The notes beneath the pieces were generated by a model. That model saw nothing but the letters and a program-made list of their open reading frames with translations. It was not told the origin of the DNA and made no database searches. This document shows, piece after piece, positions 35,706 through 44,734 of a stretch of DNA of 64,000 nucleotides (position 1 is its first letter; each line of letters begins with the position of its first letter). The stretch spans positions 1,116,001 through 1,180,000 of the forward strand of contig NZ_JACCCC010000001.1 in the NCBI RefSeq assembly GCF_013408795.1, read 5' to 3'. This stretch comes from Spinactinospora alkalitolerans. GTDB taxonomy: Bacteria > Actinomycetota > Actinomycetes > Streptosporangiales > Streptosporangiaceae. The position numbers and the translations under genes were made by a program.

Positions 35706-36236
35706 TCAGCCGGCCCGGCGCTGGGCGACGTAGGCCTCGGCCCGGTCCTGGGCGTCGGCCCTGCTCAGTGCCTCGGCGGTGCTGGCACTGGAGGCGCCGA
35801 ACCGGCGAACCGCGCTGTAGTAGATGTTGGCCACTCCGCGGCAGAGGGAATCGCCGCCGCAGACGGAGTACATGTCGTCGCGGAAGTTGTCGTCGATCCG
35901 CAGCCGGGTGGTCTCGTTGAAGCGGACCTGCAGCTTGTAGTTGCGGTAGCCGAAGTCGTGCCGGTGGCAGCTGCTCGTGAAGGAGTAGCCGATCGGCTCG
36001 TCGGGCGACCACGAGCAGGCGTCGGAGCTCCAGTCGAGCTGGTCGGCGTGCGGCTGCTGGGCGCGGGTGGCGGAGAAGTCGGCCAGCGAGATGTCGTACA
36101 GGTAGCCGTCGGTGACGGCGCGCAGCTCCTGCGGCGGCAGGGACGCGTGGGCGGCGCCGGCCCCGAGCAGGGTGAGCAGACCGGCCGCGAGAACGCTGAT
36201 CAGCGCCTGGACGAAGCGTCGAGCGGGGAGACGCAT
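35706..36236 (-). CDS. Secreted prokaryotic phospholipase A2
   Basis: A 176-residue secreted protein of the actinobacterial phospholipase A2 family, similar to the Streptomyces violaceoruber enzyme, which releases the sn-2 fatty acid with Ca2+. The signal peptide runs to AHASLPP (about 30-32). The catalytic His-Asp pair is in SSCHRHDFGYRNY, with Tyr and Asp residues downstream (NFRDDMYSVC). Four cysteines could form two disulphides. ATG 36236 follows GAAGGGA. Confidence 0.9.
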   Translation of the reverse strand: MRLPARRFVQALISVLAAGLLTLLGAGAAHASLPPQELRAVTDGYLYDISLADFSATRAQQPHADQLDWSSDACSWSPDEPIGYSFTSSCHRHDFGYRNYKLQVRFNETTRLRIDDNFRDDMYSVCGGDSLCRGVANIYYSAVRRFGASSASTAEALSRADAQDRAEAYVAQRRAG

Positions 36237-36402
36237 GCGGGGGATCCCTTCGGCTCAAGCGGATGTGACCCTTGAGTAATAGGTGAGGTGCGCTGCGTCA
36301 CGGAAGGGGGGACCGCGAAACACATGGGAACGAATCGGTTACCGCGTGGACAGGCCGAGGCGTCCTTCCCGTCAGGAGTGAGACGCGGAGGACCCGGTGC
36401 CG

Positions 36403-37293
36403 CTACCCGGCCTCGCCGAGCAGTTCGGTGAGTCGCGCGGCGTTGCGCTGGGCGTAGTCGCGCAGGCAGTTGTTCATCAGGACGTGCGTGCTGTCGGCCT
36501 CCGCTGCGAGGTGGCGCAGCCGCGGCACCCACTCCCGCAGCTCGGCGTCGCTGTAGCGGTAGCCGAAGCGCGCGCGCTTGTCACCGCTCTCCCAGTGCCG
36601 GGAGCGCCCGTGGAAGCGCACCACGGCCAGGTCCGACGTCACCGCCGCCACGGGCGGGACGGAGCTCGCGTGGCCCTGCGGCATGTCCACGCACACGTAG
36701 GGGAGGTCGTGGTCGACGAGGAAGCGCAGGGTCTCCTCGCGGTTCTCCTCGTTCATCCAGGTGGAGTTGCGGAACTCCACGCACACCCGCACGGGCGCGC
36801 AGCGGTCCCGGCAGTCCAGGATGTGGCGCCGGTTCTCCTCGCCGATGGGGAACCACTGCGGGAACTGCAGCAGGACCGCTCCCAGCTTCCCGGAGCGCCG
36901 CAGCGGGCGCAGGGCCGAGAGGAAGCGGTCCCACATGTCGTCGACCAGTGTCGGGTCGGCGTCGCGCAGGTAGAGGTTGCCCCGCTTGTTCGCCGTCTCG
37001 TTCGCCCGTGCCCGCAGCTCCACCGGTAGCGCCGAAGGGCGGGTCGGGTGGTGCGTGAACAGGGAGAACGCCTTGATGTTGAACGTGAAGTCGTCGGGCG
37101 TGCGCTCCACCCACAACTGCGCCGTCCGCTCCGAGGGCGGGTGGTAGTAGGTGGCGTCCACCTCGACGACCGGGAAGCGGGAGGCGTAGTACCCCAGCCG
37201 CTGCGCCGGCGTCGTGGCGTCGTCCGGATACCATCCGGACTCCACCAGGGAACTGTCCGTCCACGACGCCGTACCGATGAGGATGTCGCCCAT
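36403..37293 (-). CDS. DUF72 family protein
   Basis: A 296-residue DUF72 protein with a TIM-barrel-like fold of unknown activity. Typical features are IGTASWTDSS at the N-terminus, VEVDATYYHPPS, FTFNIKAFSLFTHH, LGAVLLQFPQWF, CVEFRNSTW and VVRFHGR. It starts 31 bases upstream of the end of no other gene, and its promoter region borders the LURP-like gene on the same strand. No partner suggests a substrate. Confidence 0.88.
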   Translation of the reverse strand: MGDILIGTASWTDSSLVESGWYPDDATTPAQRLGYYASRFPVVEVDATYYHPPSERTAQLWVERTPDDFTFNIKAFSLFTHHPTRPSALPVELRARANETANKRGNLYLRDADPTLVDDMWDRFLSALRPLRRSGKLGAVLLQFPQWFPIGEENRRHILDCRDRCAPVRVCVEFRNSTWMNEENREETLRFLVDHDLPYVCVDMPQGHASSVPPVAAVTSDLAVVRFHGRSRHWESGDKRARFGYRYSDAELREWVPRLRHLAAEADSTHVLMNNCLRDYAQRNAARLTELLGEAG

Positions 37294-37323
37294 GGCGGCA
37301 GGACTACCCCGTCGCCGGCCGGA

Positions 37324-37902
37324 TCAACGTCCCTGGAGGGCGTCGAGGGCGACGGCCATGGCGATGACGAGGCGGCGGTCGATGTGCGGGTCGGGGATCA
37401 GCACCGTGTAGCGGTCGCGCAGCCCCCACTTCTTCTCGACCGAGAACGCGGGCCGGCCGTTGACCGCGAAGTCGAAGTGGTAGGGCAGCCAGGACAGGGA
37501 GTCCACGAACCGGCGCAGGATCGCCACCGTGGGGTTGCGCTCCTGGCCGACCGCGGCCCCGAACCCCGGCTGCTCCAGGTGCCACGTGGAGCGCAGGAGC
37601 GACTGCTTGAAGTCCTTGCGGAACAGGCCGATCGGCTGCCCTGAGGGGTCGGTGATGTCGTAGGTCGCCCCGAGGTCCATGACCCCGCGCGCCTTGAACC
37701 CCAGCACGGGGAACTGCTTGGTGTCGTCGGTGTAGAGGGTGACCTGCTCCTTGAAGGCCATCCGCTTCTGCTGGGCGAACGCGAGGAGCTCGCCCTCTTC
37801 GCCGTCGGGCAGGCCCGCGCGCACCTCGTACTGGTTGACCGTCATGCGCACGCGCTGGCGCACGATCAGTTGCTGCAGGCCTTGGATCTGCTGAATGTTC
37901 AT
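37324..37902 (-). CDS. LURP-one-related (Tubby-like) family protein
   Basis: A 192-residue protein of the LURP-one/phospholipid-scramblase-like barrel family. MNIQQIQGLQQLIVRQRVRMTVNQYEV opens it and PVLGFKARGVMDLGATYDITDP, FRKDFKQSLLRSTW and FSVEKKWGLRDRYTV are the barrel strands I recognise. Function in bacteria is unknown. ATG 37902 is used because the upstream frame crosses into the antisense of mmgE-type sequence. It lies 30 bases upstream of the DUF72 gene on the same strand, so the two are probably co-transcribed. Confidence 0.75.
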   Translation of the reverse strand: MNIQQIQGLQQLIVRQRVRMTVNQYEVRAGLPDGEEGELLAFAQQKRMAFKEQVTLYTDDTKQFPVLGFKARGVMDLGATYDITDPSGQPIGLFRKDFKQSLLRSTWHLEQPGFGAAVGQERNPTVAILRRFVDSLSWLPYHFDFAVNGRPAFSVEKKWGLRDRYTVLIPDPHIDRRLVIAMAVALDALQGR

Positions 37903-38078
37903 GTCCCGTCCGGGGGGTCGTCGTTGATCGTGACCGCGACAGCTTGGCACGGAATGCGGAGGTGTGGGAGTCCTCCAGGTGAAATATCCGTGCTGCGCGG
38001 ATTCTCCGGCGCGCGAGGACCGCACCGGACCCGTGCGGCCCGATCCGGCTCGATGCGGCGGGGAGTCCTCCAACGATC

Positions 38079-39479
38079 TCAGGCGCTCCGGCGCAGAGCC
38101 GAGGTCAGCGTGTCCGGCGACGCTGCCTCGGGCAGCGCCCGCACCAGGGCGACCAGGGCGTCGGCGTCTTCGGTCCGGCGGGCGGCGTTGAGCCGGAACT
38201 TGGTCGCCAGTTCGTCGGTCGACAGGGGGTTGTCCGGGCCGCCGCGGTTGGCCGGGACCCGCACCCGCGCGCGCGTTCCGTCGTGCAGCGTCGCGGTGAG
38301 GACCGCGGGGAACTGGCGGGGGAAGATCGCGTCGCACTCGGCGTCGGGCACGCAGCGGACCTTGGCCGCGAGGGCCAGGCGGGCCGGGTCGGCCGCTGCG
38401 GCGTCGGTGAAGTCCTCGTGGAACAGCCCCAGCCCGCCGCCGCCGAGCAGCGCGGCGGCGACGGTGTAGGGGCCGCTGAACGCCGCGTGGTAGCCCGAGC
38501 GCGGGCGGGCCTTCTCCTGCGCGGGCTCGCCGATGGTGCGCAGCACCGCCGCCGGCACGCCCAGTTCCAGGTCGGCGATCTCCTCCACCGGGAGCCCGTC
38601 GGCGCGCAGCCGCAGCGCCGCGTCGACGCCGGCGTGGGTGAAGTGGTTGCAGGGGTAGGGCTTGACGAAGATCCCGGGCAGCTCCCAGTCGGTGGTGAAC
38701 CCCTCGACGACGTCGCGCGCGCGGCTCGCGTCGCCGCAGAAGGCCTCCAGGAAGCCGAACCGGCCCTCGACGACGGTGGGCGGGCCGGTCAGGCCGTGCC
38801 GGGCGAGATCGGCGGCCGCCACGCCGGAATGCGCGGCCCAGCCGCAGTGCAGCCGCTTGATGGTGCCGCCGGTGCGGTTGGCCTCGATGATGCCGGACCC
38901 CATGCTGGCGGCGATGCCGGCCGCGTGCGCCACTCCGGCCGCGTCCAGCCCTTGGAGCAGGGCCGATGCCATGGCCGATCCCACGGCGCCGCAGATGGCG
39001 GTGGCGTGCAGGCCGCGCTCGAAGAAGATCGAATTGCCCAGCTCCTCGTCGTAGCCGGCCATGCCCAGGCGGACCGCCAGTTCGATGCCCAGGCCCGCGG
39101 CGTCCAGGAGCTGGGCGCCGGAGCGGCCGTGCGCCTCGGCGGTGGCCAGCGCGGCCGGGATGACGGAGGCCGAGGGGTGCAGGACCGACGGCAGGTGGGT
39201 GTCGTCGAAGTCCAGCGCGTGCGCGAGCGTGCCGTTGACCAGCGCGGCCGACGCGGCGGGGAAGCGCTCCCCTGTGGACAGCGCGGTCGATGCGGGTCGG
39301 CCGCCCCATTCGGCGGCCACCGCGCCCGCGATGCGGGCCGGCTCCTCGCCGGCCGCGGCCAGGCAGTTGCCCAGGAGGTCCAGGACCCGGCGGGCGACGT
39401 CGTCGCGCAGGTCGTCGGGCAGGCCCTTGGTGTGGGCCGCGGCGGCCAGCTCGGCGGCCTCGGTGATCACGCCGCTCAT
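38079..39479 (-). CDS. MmgE/PrpD family protein (first copy)
   Basis: A 466-residue MmgE/PrpD protein. The family includes 2-methylcitrate dehydratase, cis-aconitate decarboxylase and iminodisuccinate epimerase. Signature stretches are HALDFDDTHLPSVLHPSASV, GYDEELGNSIFFERGLHATA, NRTGGTIKRLHCGWAAHSG and FVKPYPCNHFTHAGVDA. Last gene of the IclR-CoA-transferase-lyase-cyclase operon; its ATG overlaps the cyclase TGA. With a CoA-transferase and CitE-type lyase beside it, hydration or dehydration of a dicarboxylate such as citraconate/citramalate is a reasonable hypothesis, not more. Confidence 0.88.
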   Translation of the reverse strand: MSGVITEAAELAAAAHTKGLPDDLRDDVARRVLDLLGNCLAAAGEEPARIAGAVAAEWGGRPASTALSTGERFPAASAALVNGTLAHALDFDDTHLPSVLHPSASVIPAALATAEAHGRSGAQLLDAAGLGIELAVRLGMAGYDEELGNSIFFERGLHATAICGAVGSAMASALLQGLDAAGVAHAAGIAASMGSGIIEANRTGGTIKRLHCGWAAHSGVAAADLARHGLTGPPTVVEGRFGFLEAFCGDASRARDVVEGFTTDWELPGIFVKPYPCNHFTHAGVDAALRLRADGLPVEEIADLELGVPAAVLRTIGEPAQEKARPRSGYHAAFSGPYTVAAALLGGGGLGLFHEDFTDAAAADPARLALAAKVRCVPDAECDAIFPRQFPAVLTATLHDGTRARVRVPANRGGPDNPLSTDELATKFRLNAARRTEDADALVALVRALPEAASPDTLTSALRRSA

Positions 39480-40288
39480 GCGCCCACCACCGCGAGGGGG
39501 CGCACGGGCGACCCGGTGCCGCCGATGATCTTCAGGGGGCTCATGACGAACACGAACTCCCCCACCGACTCGCGCGACAGGTCCTCCAGCGCCATGTGCT
39601 CGATGATGTGGATGCCGTTCTCCACCAGCAGCACCCGGTGCACCGGCAGGACGCTGTGCCCCTTGCCCGCGGGGATCTGCTCGAAGGCGGTGGTGTCGGC
39701 GCCCGCCGCGGCGATCCGGCGCTCGGCGAGCCAGTGCGCGGCCTCCTCGGTCACGCCGGGCACCCCGTCGGCCTGGCCGAGGTAGGCCTCGGCGTCGTCG
39801 AAGCGGACGGCCCAGCCGGTGCGGACGAGGGCGACGTCGCCGGGTCCGGGTTCGGCGCCGCCGCGCTCCGCGGCCTTCTCCAGGTCGGCCGCTGTCACGC
39901 CGTAGCCCGGCTCCAGGCAGGCCGTGCCGTGCGCCGCGGCGACGTCGAGCAGGACGCCGCGCCGGACCAGCGGCTCCATCCGGTCGATGCCGTGCTCGGT
40001 GAAGCGGCCGTTGACCGTGGTCTCCGCGGCGTCGAGGCCGCCGTGCAGGCATCCCTCGTGCGACACGTGCGCGAGCGCGTCGACGTGCGTGCCGACGTGG
40101 CCGCCGGTGATGATCAGCTCGTTGGCGGCCGATCCGCCGTCGGGACGCACCATGTCGCCGTGCCGGCGGATCAGGGTCATCCGGAAGCCGGGGTGGTTCG
40201 GCGAGGACGGCATGCCGGTGAACAGCGGCTGGGCGAGGTCGATCGTGCGGACTCCGCCGCGGACCGCTGCCAGGAGTGCGTCTGTCAT
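39476..40288 (-). CDS. Cyclase family protein (metal-dependent hydrolase, kynurenine formamidase-like)
   Basis: A 270-residue member of the cyclase (PF04199) family, which includes arylformamidase and isatin hydrolase. The metal-binding motif is His64-x-x-x-His68-x-Asp70 in GGHVGTHVDALAHV, followed by a histidine pair near IIEHM. These enzymes open N-acyl or lactam bonds using Mn2+ or Zn2+. It overlaps its neighbours on both sides by four bases. In this operon it could hydrolyse a half-amide or open a ring before CoA activation. Confidence 0.88.
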   Translation of the reverse strand: MTDALLAAVRGGVRTIDLAQPLFTGMPSSPNHPGFRMTLIRRHGDMVRPDGGSAANELIITGGHVGTHVDALAHVSHEGCLHGGLDAAETTVNGRFTEHGIDRMEPLVRRGVLLDVAAAHGTACLEPGYGVTAADLEKAAERGGAEPGPGDVALVRTGWAVRFDDAEAYLGQADGVPGVTEEAAHWLAERRIAAAGADTTAFEQIPAGKGHSVLPVHRVLLVENGIHIIEHMALEDLSRESVGEFVFVMSPLKIIGGTGSPVRPLAVVGA

Positions 40289-41160
40289 GGGGTGTTTCCC
40301 TCGTGCTCGGAGACGGTGGCGGGATCGAAGGCGACGACGGCCCGGGCGGCCTGCACCACGGCCGGGTCGACGAACCTGCCGTCGGCGGTCAGGAAGGCGC
40401 CGGAGCCCCGGGCACCGGCCGCCTCCAGCCCGGCCAGCAGTTCGGCGGCCTCGGCGCGTTCGCGCTCGTTGGGCGTGTAGGCGGCGTGCACCGCCGGCAC
40501 CTGCCTGGGGTGGATGACGGAGCGGCCGAAGAAGCCCATGGCCCGGCCGCGTTCGCTGGAGGCGCGCAGGCCCTCCTCGTCGGCGACGTCGGTGTACACG
40601 CTCTGCACCGGGCCGGGCAGACCCGCCGCGCGCGCGGCGGTGACCACCCTGGAGCGCGCCCAGTCCAGTCCGGCGTCGGCGGTGACGCGCAGGCTCGCGC
40701 GCAGGTCGGCCTCGCCCAGCGAGACGCCGGCGACCCAGGGGTGCGCCGTGGCGATCTCGTGGGCGCGCTCCACTCCCAGCGCGCTTTCCAGCAGGACGTG
40801 CAGCGCCACGGGCGCGGCCGCGTCGGCCAGCGCCTCGGCCGCCTCGCGGACCTGCTCCGCCGACTCCACCTTCGGCAGCCGCACCCCGGCCACGGGGGAG
40901 CGCGCCAGCGCGCGCAGATCGGCCCTGCCCCACGGGCCCGCGAGGTCGTTGACCCGCACGTGGAAGGGGCGCTCGGCCCCCTCGGCCAGTTCCAGCGCCG
41001 CCGCGCGCGCCGACTCCTTGGCCGCGGCGGGCACCGCGTCCTCCAGGTCGACCACGACCGCCTCGGCCGCGCCGCCGAGGGCCTTGGCGACGCGGTCGGG
41101 CCGGGTGGCCGGGACGTAGAGCCAACTGCGCGGGGGGCGCCCGGCGGTGGAGGCGCTCAT
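40285..41160 (-). CDS. HpcH/HpaI aldolase / CitE-like CoA-ester lyase
   Basis: A 291-residue CitE-like enzyme. Members cleave malyl-, citramalyl- or beta-methylmalyl-CoA, or hydrolyse malyl-CoA. The start RSWLYVPATRPDRVAKAL, metal-ligand VVVDLEDAVP (38-41 region), HVRVNDL, RLPKVESAEQV and the later ALGVERAHEIA and GRSVIHPRQVPAVHAAY are typical. Overlaps the CoA-transferase stop (ATGA) and the cyclase start. Its pairing with a class III CoA-transferase strongly suggests that the transferase product is its substrate. Confidence 0.9.
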   Translation of the reverse strand: MSASTAGRPPRSWLYVPATRPDRVAKALGGAAEAVVVDLEDAVPAAAKESARAAALELAEGAERPFHVRVNDLAGPWGRADLRALARSPVAGVRLPKVESAEQVREAAEALADAAAPVALHVLLESALGVERAHEIATAHPWVAGVSLGEADLRASLRVTADAGLDWARSRVVTAARAAGLPGPVQSVYTDVADEEGLRASSERGRAMGFFGRSVIHPRQVPAVHAAYTPNERERAEAAELLAGLEAAGARGSGAFLTADGRFVDPAVVQAARAVVAFDPATVSEHEGNTP

Positions 41161-42422
41161 GCCGGTCCCCCCGCTTCCCCCGTCCCCTTGGTGATCCGCT
41201 CGATCGCGTCGGGTTCGACGCCGAACCGGGCGAGGACCTCCGCGGTGTCGGCGCCCAGCGCCGGTCCGGTGCTGGTGATCGCCCCGGGGGTCTCCGAGAG
41301 CCGGAAGAGCACGTTCTGCATCCTCATCGGACCGAGCTCGGGGTCGTCGACGGTGGTGATGGTGTCCAGGGCCCGGAACTGCGGGTCGTCGAGCACGTCG
41401 CGGACGTCGTAGATCGGCGCGACCGCGGCCTGGGCCTCCTCGAACGCGGCGACCACCTCGGCGCGGTCGCGCTCGGCGATCCAGGCGCCGACCGCCTCGT
41501 CCAGCTCGTCGGCGTGCCGGGCGCGCTCGGCACCGGAGGCGAACCAGGGCTCTTCGATCAGGTCGGGCCGCCCCACCAGCCGCATCACCCGCTCGGCGAT
41601 GCTCTGGGCGCTGGTGGAGACGGCCACCCAGCCGCCGTCGGCGGTGCGGTAGGTGTTGCGGGGCGCGTTGTTGGACGAGCGGTTGCCCTGGCGCTGCTGG
41701 AGGGCGCCGAGCTGGTCGTAGACGGTGGGCTGGGGGCCCAGGACGGTGAGGATCGGTTCGGTGATGGCCAGGTCGACCACCTGGCCGCGCCCGGTGTGCT
41801 CGCGGGCGTGCACCGCGGTCATGACCGCATAGGCCGTGGTGAGCGCGGCGATGCCGTCGGCGAGGCCGAAGGGCGGCAGGGTCGGCGGTCCGTCGGGTTC
41901 GCCGGTGATGGCGGCGAACCCGCTCATCGCCTCGGCCAGCGTGCCGAAGCCCGGCCGCTTGGCGTAGGGCCCGAACTGGCCGAAACCGGTGACCCTGGCC
42001 AGGATGAGCCGCGGGTTGATCTCGGAGAGCACGTCGTAGCCCAGCCCCCAGCGCTCCAGCGTGCCGGGCCGGAAGTTCTCGATCACCACGTCGGCCTCTG
42101 CGACCATCCGCTTGAACGCCGCCTGCCCCTCCTGCGAGCCGAGGTAGAGGCCGACCGCCTTCTTGTTGCGGCTGAGCATCTTCCACCACAGGCCGACCCC
42201 GTCCTTGGCCGCGCCGTGCGTGCGCACCGGGTCGCCTTTGGCGGGATGCTCGACCTTGATCACCTCGGCGCCGAAATCGCCGAGCATGGTGGCCGCCATC
42301 GGGCCGGCGAACAGGGTGGCGATGTCCAGCACCACGAGATCGCGCAGCGCCTGCGCCGTGGCCGCCGGCGATGCCGCCTCGTGCGGGGAGGAGGCCCCGG
42401 GGCCCGTGTCGGGACTGTGCAC
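41157..42422 (-). CDS. Class III CoA-transferase (CaiB/BaiF family)
   Basis: A 421-residue CaiB/BaiF-type CoA-transferase. Diagnostic stretches are LDIATLFAGPMAATMLGDFGA, EVIKVEHP, DVVIENFRPGTLERWGLGYD, TGFGQFGPY and PPFGLADGIAALTTAYAV. In formyl-CoA transferase-like members the catalytic aspartate lies in a GFD segment; here the matching segment reads GFGTLAEAMSG with Gly160. This is seen in a subgroup of the family, so mechanism and substrate may differ from Frc-type transferases. GTG 42422 has AAAGGA eight bases upstream. It is 75 bases downstream of the IclR gene. Confidence 0.9.
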   Translation of the reverse strand: MHSPDTGPGASSPHEAASPAATAQALRDLVVLDIATLFAGPMAATMLGDFGAEVIKVEHPAKGDPVRTHGAAKDGVGLWWKMLSRNKKAVGLYLGSQEGQAAFKRMVAEADVVIENFRPGTLERWGLGYDVLSEINPRLILARVTGFGQFGPYAKRPGFGTLAEAMSGFAAITGEPDGPPTLPPFGLADGIAALTTAYAVMTAVHAREHTGRGQVVDLAITEPILTVLGPQPTVYDQLGALQQRQGNRSSNNAPRNTYRTADGGWVAVSTSAQSIAERVMRLVGRPDLIEEPWFASGAERARHADELDEAVGAWIAERDRAEVVAAFEEAQAAVAPIYDVRDVLDDPQFRALDTITTVDDPELGPMRMQNVLFRLSETPGAITSTGPALGADTAEVLARFGVEPDAIERITKGTGEAGGPA

Positions 42423-42497
42423 CAGGTTGGTCCTTTCTGTTGCCGCTGCCGGCCACCGGGGCGGTGGCCGGCGCGGACGCGGCCGTGAGCGGGTCCT

Positions 42498-43286
42498 TCA
42501 GCCGCCGTTCCAGCCGAGTGCCCGCGAGACGTCGACCGCCGCGTCGCGCACCAGCGGGACGTAGCGCTCGCACGTGGCCTCGTCGAAGCGCATGATCGGG
42601 CCGCACACCGAGATCGCGCCGACGACCCGGCCGTCGGCCCAGCGCACCGCCGAGGCGATGGAACTCGCGCCGCCCTGGCGCTCACCGCCGGAGACCGCGG
42701 CCCCGCGGGCGCGGATCGCGGCGAGCTCGGCCCTGATCCGGTCGGGGTCGACCACCGTCTCGGGGGTCAACCGCCCCAGCGGTGCGGCCAGCACGGCCTC
42801 CAGCTCCGGCTCGGGCAGCTCGGCCAGGATCGCCTTGCTGGAGGCGCCGGCGTGCAGCGGGAACCTGCGCCCGATCTCCACGGTCATGCGGATCTCCCGG
42901 GTGCTCTCCATCTGGTCGATGTAGACCCGCTCCGTGCCGACCAGCTCCGACAGCGTCGTGGTCTCGTCGGTCGCCTCGTGCAGCCGCCGCACCACCGGCA
43001 GCGCCGCACGGCGCAGGTCGGAGTCGCGCAGCGACCGCGCGCCCAGCGCGACCACGGCCGGCCCCAGCCGGTAGGCGCGGCTCGCCGGGTCGAACAGCAG
43101 CGCCGACCGCGAGACCAGGCTCTGCAGGATGCGGTGCACGACGGCCTTGCTGAGGCCGAGCTCCCGCGCGATGTGCGTGACCCCCAGCGTCGAGGGTCCG
43201 TCGGTGAACAGCAGCAGCACGTCGATCACCCGTGCCGCGGCCTCGGTCCCGTTTGAGGTGGCTGAATCTCGGAGTGTTTCGCTCAC
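42498..43286 (-). CDS. IclR family transcriptional regulator
   Basis: A 262-residue IclR regulator: winged helix at about 15-75 (TLGVTHIARELGLSKAVVHRILQSL), then the effector-binding domain with RRFPLHAGASSKAILAE and the GGERQGGASSIASAV region. Such proteins usually sense an aromatic or organic acid and control the adjacent genes. It lies at the head of the minus operon and is divergent from the ABC transporter operon, so it can regulate both. GTG 43286 has no clear Shine-Dalgarno sequence. Confidence 0.9.
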   Translation of the reverse strand: MSETLRDSATSNGTEAAARVIDVLLLFTDGPSTLGVTHIARELGLSKAVVHRILQSLVSRSALLFDPASRAYRLGPAVVALGARSLRDSDLRRAALPVVRRLHEATDETTTLSELVGTERVYIDQMESTREIRMTVEIGRRFPLHAGASSKAILAELPEPELEAVLAAPLGRLTPETVVDPDRIRAELAAIRARGAAVSGGERQGGASSIASAVRWADGRVVGAISVCGPIMRFDEATCERYVPLVRDAAVDVSRALGWNGG

Positions 43287-43319
43287 AGGAACATCATTTC
43301 AGGAGTGGATGCCCTTCGC

Positions 43320-43348
43320 AATATGGCCCAGACGGTCGGTGAAGTCAA
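43320..43348 (-). promoter_or_regulatory. Promoter of the IclR/CoA-transferase operon
   Basis: TTGACT (43343-43348) and CATATT (43320-43325) on the minus strand with exactly 17 bases between, 34 bases before the IclR start. Confidence 0.5.
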
Positions 43349-43385
43349 GATATGCGCACTTAACAGCCGTTTTACGCGTTTGCTC

Positions 43386-43415
43386 TTGACCTGCGGGTGT
43401 GACCGGTGCCATTGT
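43386..43415 (+). promoter_or_regulatory. Candidate promoter of the ABC transporter operon
   Basis: TTGACC (43386-43391), an 18-base spacer and CATTGT (43410-43415), about 70 bases before the lipoprotein start. The two divergent promoters are only about 40 bases apart, so one IclR dimer could control both. Confidence 0.4.
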
Positions 43416-43483
43416 CAGGACGCATGAGGCGTTCCTGTCATCGAAACAAAGGCGTGGCGGATCGCCGGAGGATGGAGCGGCGT

Positions 43484-44734
43484 ATGCGAAGACTCATCGG
43501 AACGGCCGCGGCCGTGACGACGCTCGCCCTGGCGTCCGCGTGCGGCGGATCCGCGCCGGCGGGCGTCGCCTCGGCGATCGAGGACGAGCCCGGCAGCCCC
43601 GTGCGCATCGGGGCGCTGCACCCGCTGACCGGCGCCAGCGCCGGCGACGGCCAGCAGATGTCGCGGGCGGTCAGGATGGCCGCCGAGGACGTCAACGCCG
43701 ACGGCGGCATCGACGGCCTCGGCGGCGCCGAACTGGAGGTGCTGACCGGCGACACCCAGGCCAAGCCCGAGATCGGCCAGAGCGAGGCCCAGCGCCTGCT
43801 GCAGAGCGGCGTCTCCGCGCTGGTCGGACCCTTCCAGTCGGCCACGGCCAGCAACGTCGCGGCGGTGGCCGAACGCAGCGAGGTCCCCTTCGTGATCGAC
43901 GTCGCCGCCGCCGACGACATCCTCGAACACGGCTACGAGCACACGTTCCGGATCCAGCCCAACGCCTCGATGATGGGCGCCGCGGCAAGCGACTACCTGC
44001 AGCAGATCGCCGACTCCTCCGATGAGGAGGTGCAGCGGGTGGCGTTCCTGCACGAGCAGAGCGACTTCGGCACCAGCGTCGCCGAGGCGTTCACCGAGGC
44101 GGCCGAGGCCGACGGCATCGAGGTCGACCCGGTCATCTCCTACGACGCCGCCAAGGTCAGCGACCTGACCACCGAGGTCACCCGGGCCAAAGCAGCCGAC
44201 GTCGACGTCATCGCGGCCTCCGGCTACTACCGCGACGGCCTCCTGCTGGCCCGCAACATCGCCGCGGTCGACCCCGATGTGCACGCCGTCTTCGGCGTCG
44301 CCAACGGCGCCTTCGACCTCCCCGAGTTTCCCCGCGACGCGGGAGCGGCCGGAGCCGGCTACCTCGACTCCAACTACTACTTCGACGCCACCGACCCCGA
44401 AGTGGTCGACATCCGCGAACGCTACGAGCAGCGCTACGGCGAGGAGATGCGCACCGCCGCCGTCCTGTCCTACGACGCCGTCCGGGTGATCGCCGACGCC
44501 CTGGAGCGCGCCGGCACCCGCGACCCGCAGGCGCTGCGCGACGCCATCGCCGCGACCTCGATCGACTCCCTCCTGGCCTTCGACGGCCCCATCGCCTTCG
44601 ACTCGACCGGGCAGAACACCAACGCCATGCCGATCCTCACCCAGGTGCGGGACGGCGAGGTGCGCCCGGTCTTCCCCGAAACGTTCGCGGTCGAGCCGCC
44701 CCGGTTCCCCGCACCCCCCGGGAGCACCGAATGA
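43484..44734 (+). CDS. Branched-chain amino-acid-type ABC transporter substrate-binding lipoprotein
   Basis: A 416-residue periplasmic-binding-protein type I (LivJ-like). ATG 43484 gives a lipoprotein signal peptide with lipobox LASAC, so the mature chain begins at a lipid-modified cysteine near residue 20. The binding fold shows IGALHPLTGASAGDGQQMSRAV, GDTQAKPEIGQSEAQRLL, ALVGPFQSATASNVAAVAE and FLHEQSDFGTSVAEAF. First gene of an eight-gene operon; its TGA overlaps the permease ATG. The LivJ fold also serves amides, urea and aromatic acids, so the ligand may be the ring compound handled by the downstream hydantoinase. Confidence 0.9.
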   Translation: MRRLIGTAAAVTTLALASACGGSAPAGVASAIEDEPGSPVRIGALHPLTGASAGDGQQMSRAVRMAAEDVNADGGIDGLGGAELEVLTGDTQAKPEIGQSEAQRLLQSGVSALVGPFQSATASNVAAVAERSEVPFVIDVAAADDILEHGYEHTFRIQPNASMMGAAASDYLQQIADSSDEEVQRVAFLHEQSDFGTSVAEAFTEAAEADGIEVDPVISYDAAKVSDLTTEVTRAKAADVDVIAASGYYRDGLLLARNIAAVDPDVHAVFGVANGAFDLPEFPRDAGAAGAGYLDSNYYFDATDPEVVDIRERYEQRYGEEMRTAAVLSYDAVRVIADALERAGTRDPQALRDAIAATSIDSLLAFDGPIAFDSTGQNTNAMPILTQVRDGEVRPVFPETFAVEPPRFPAPPGSTE

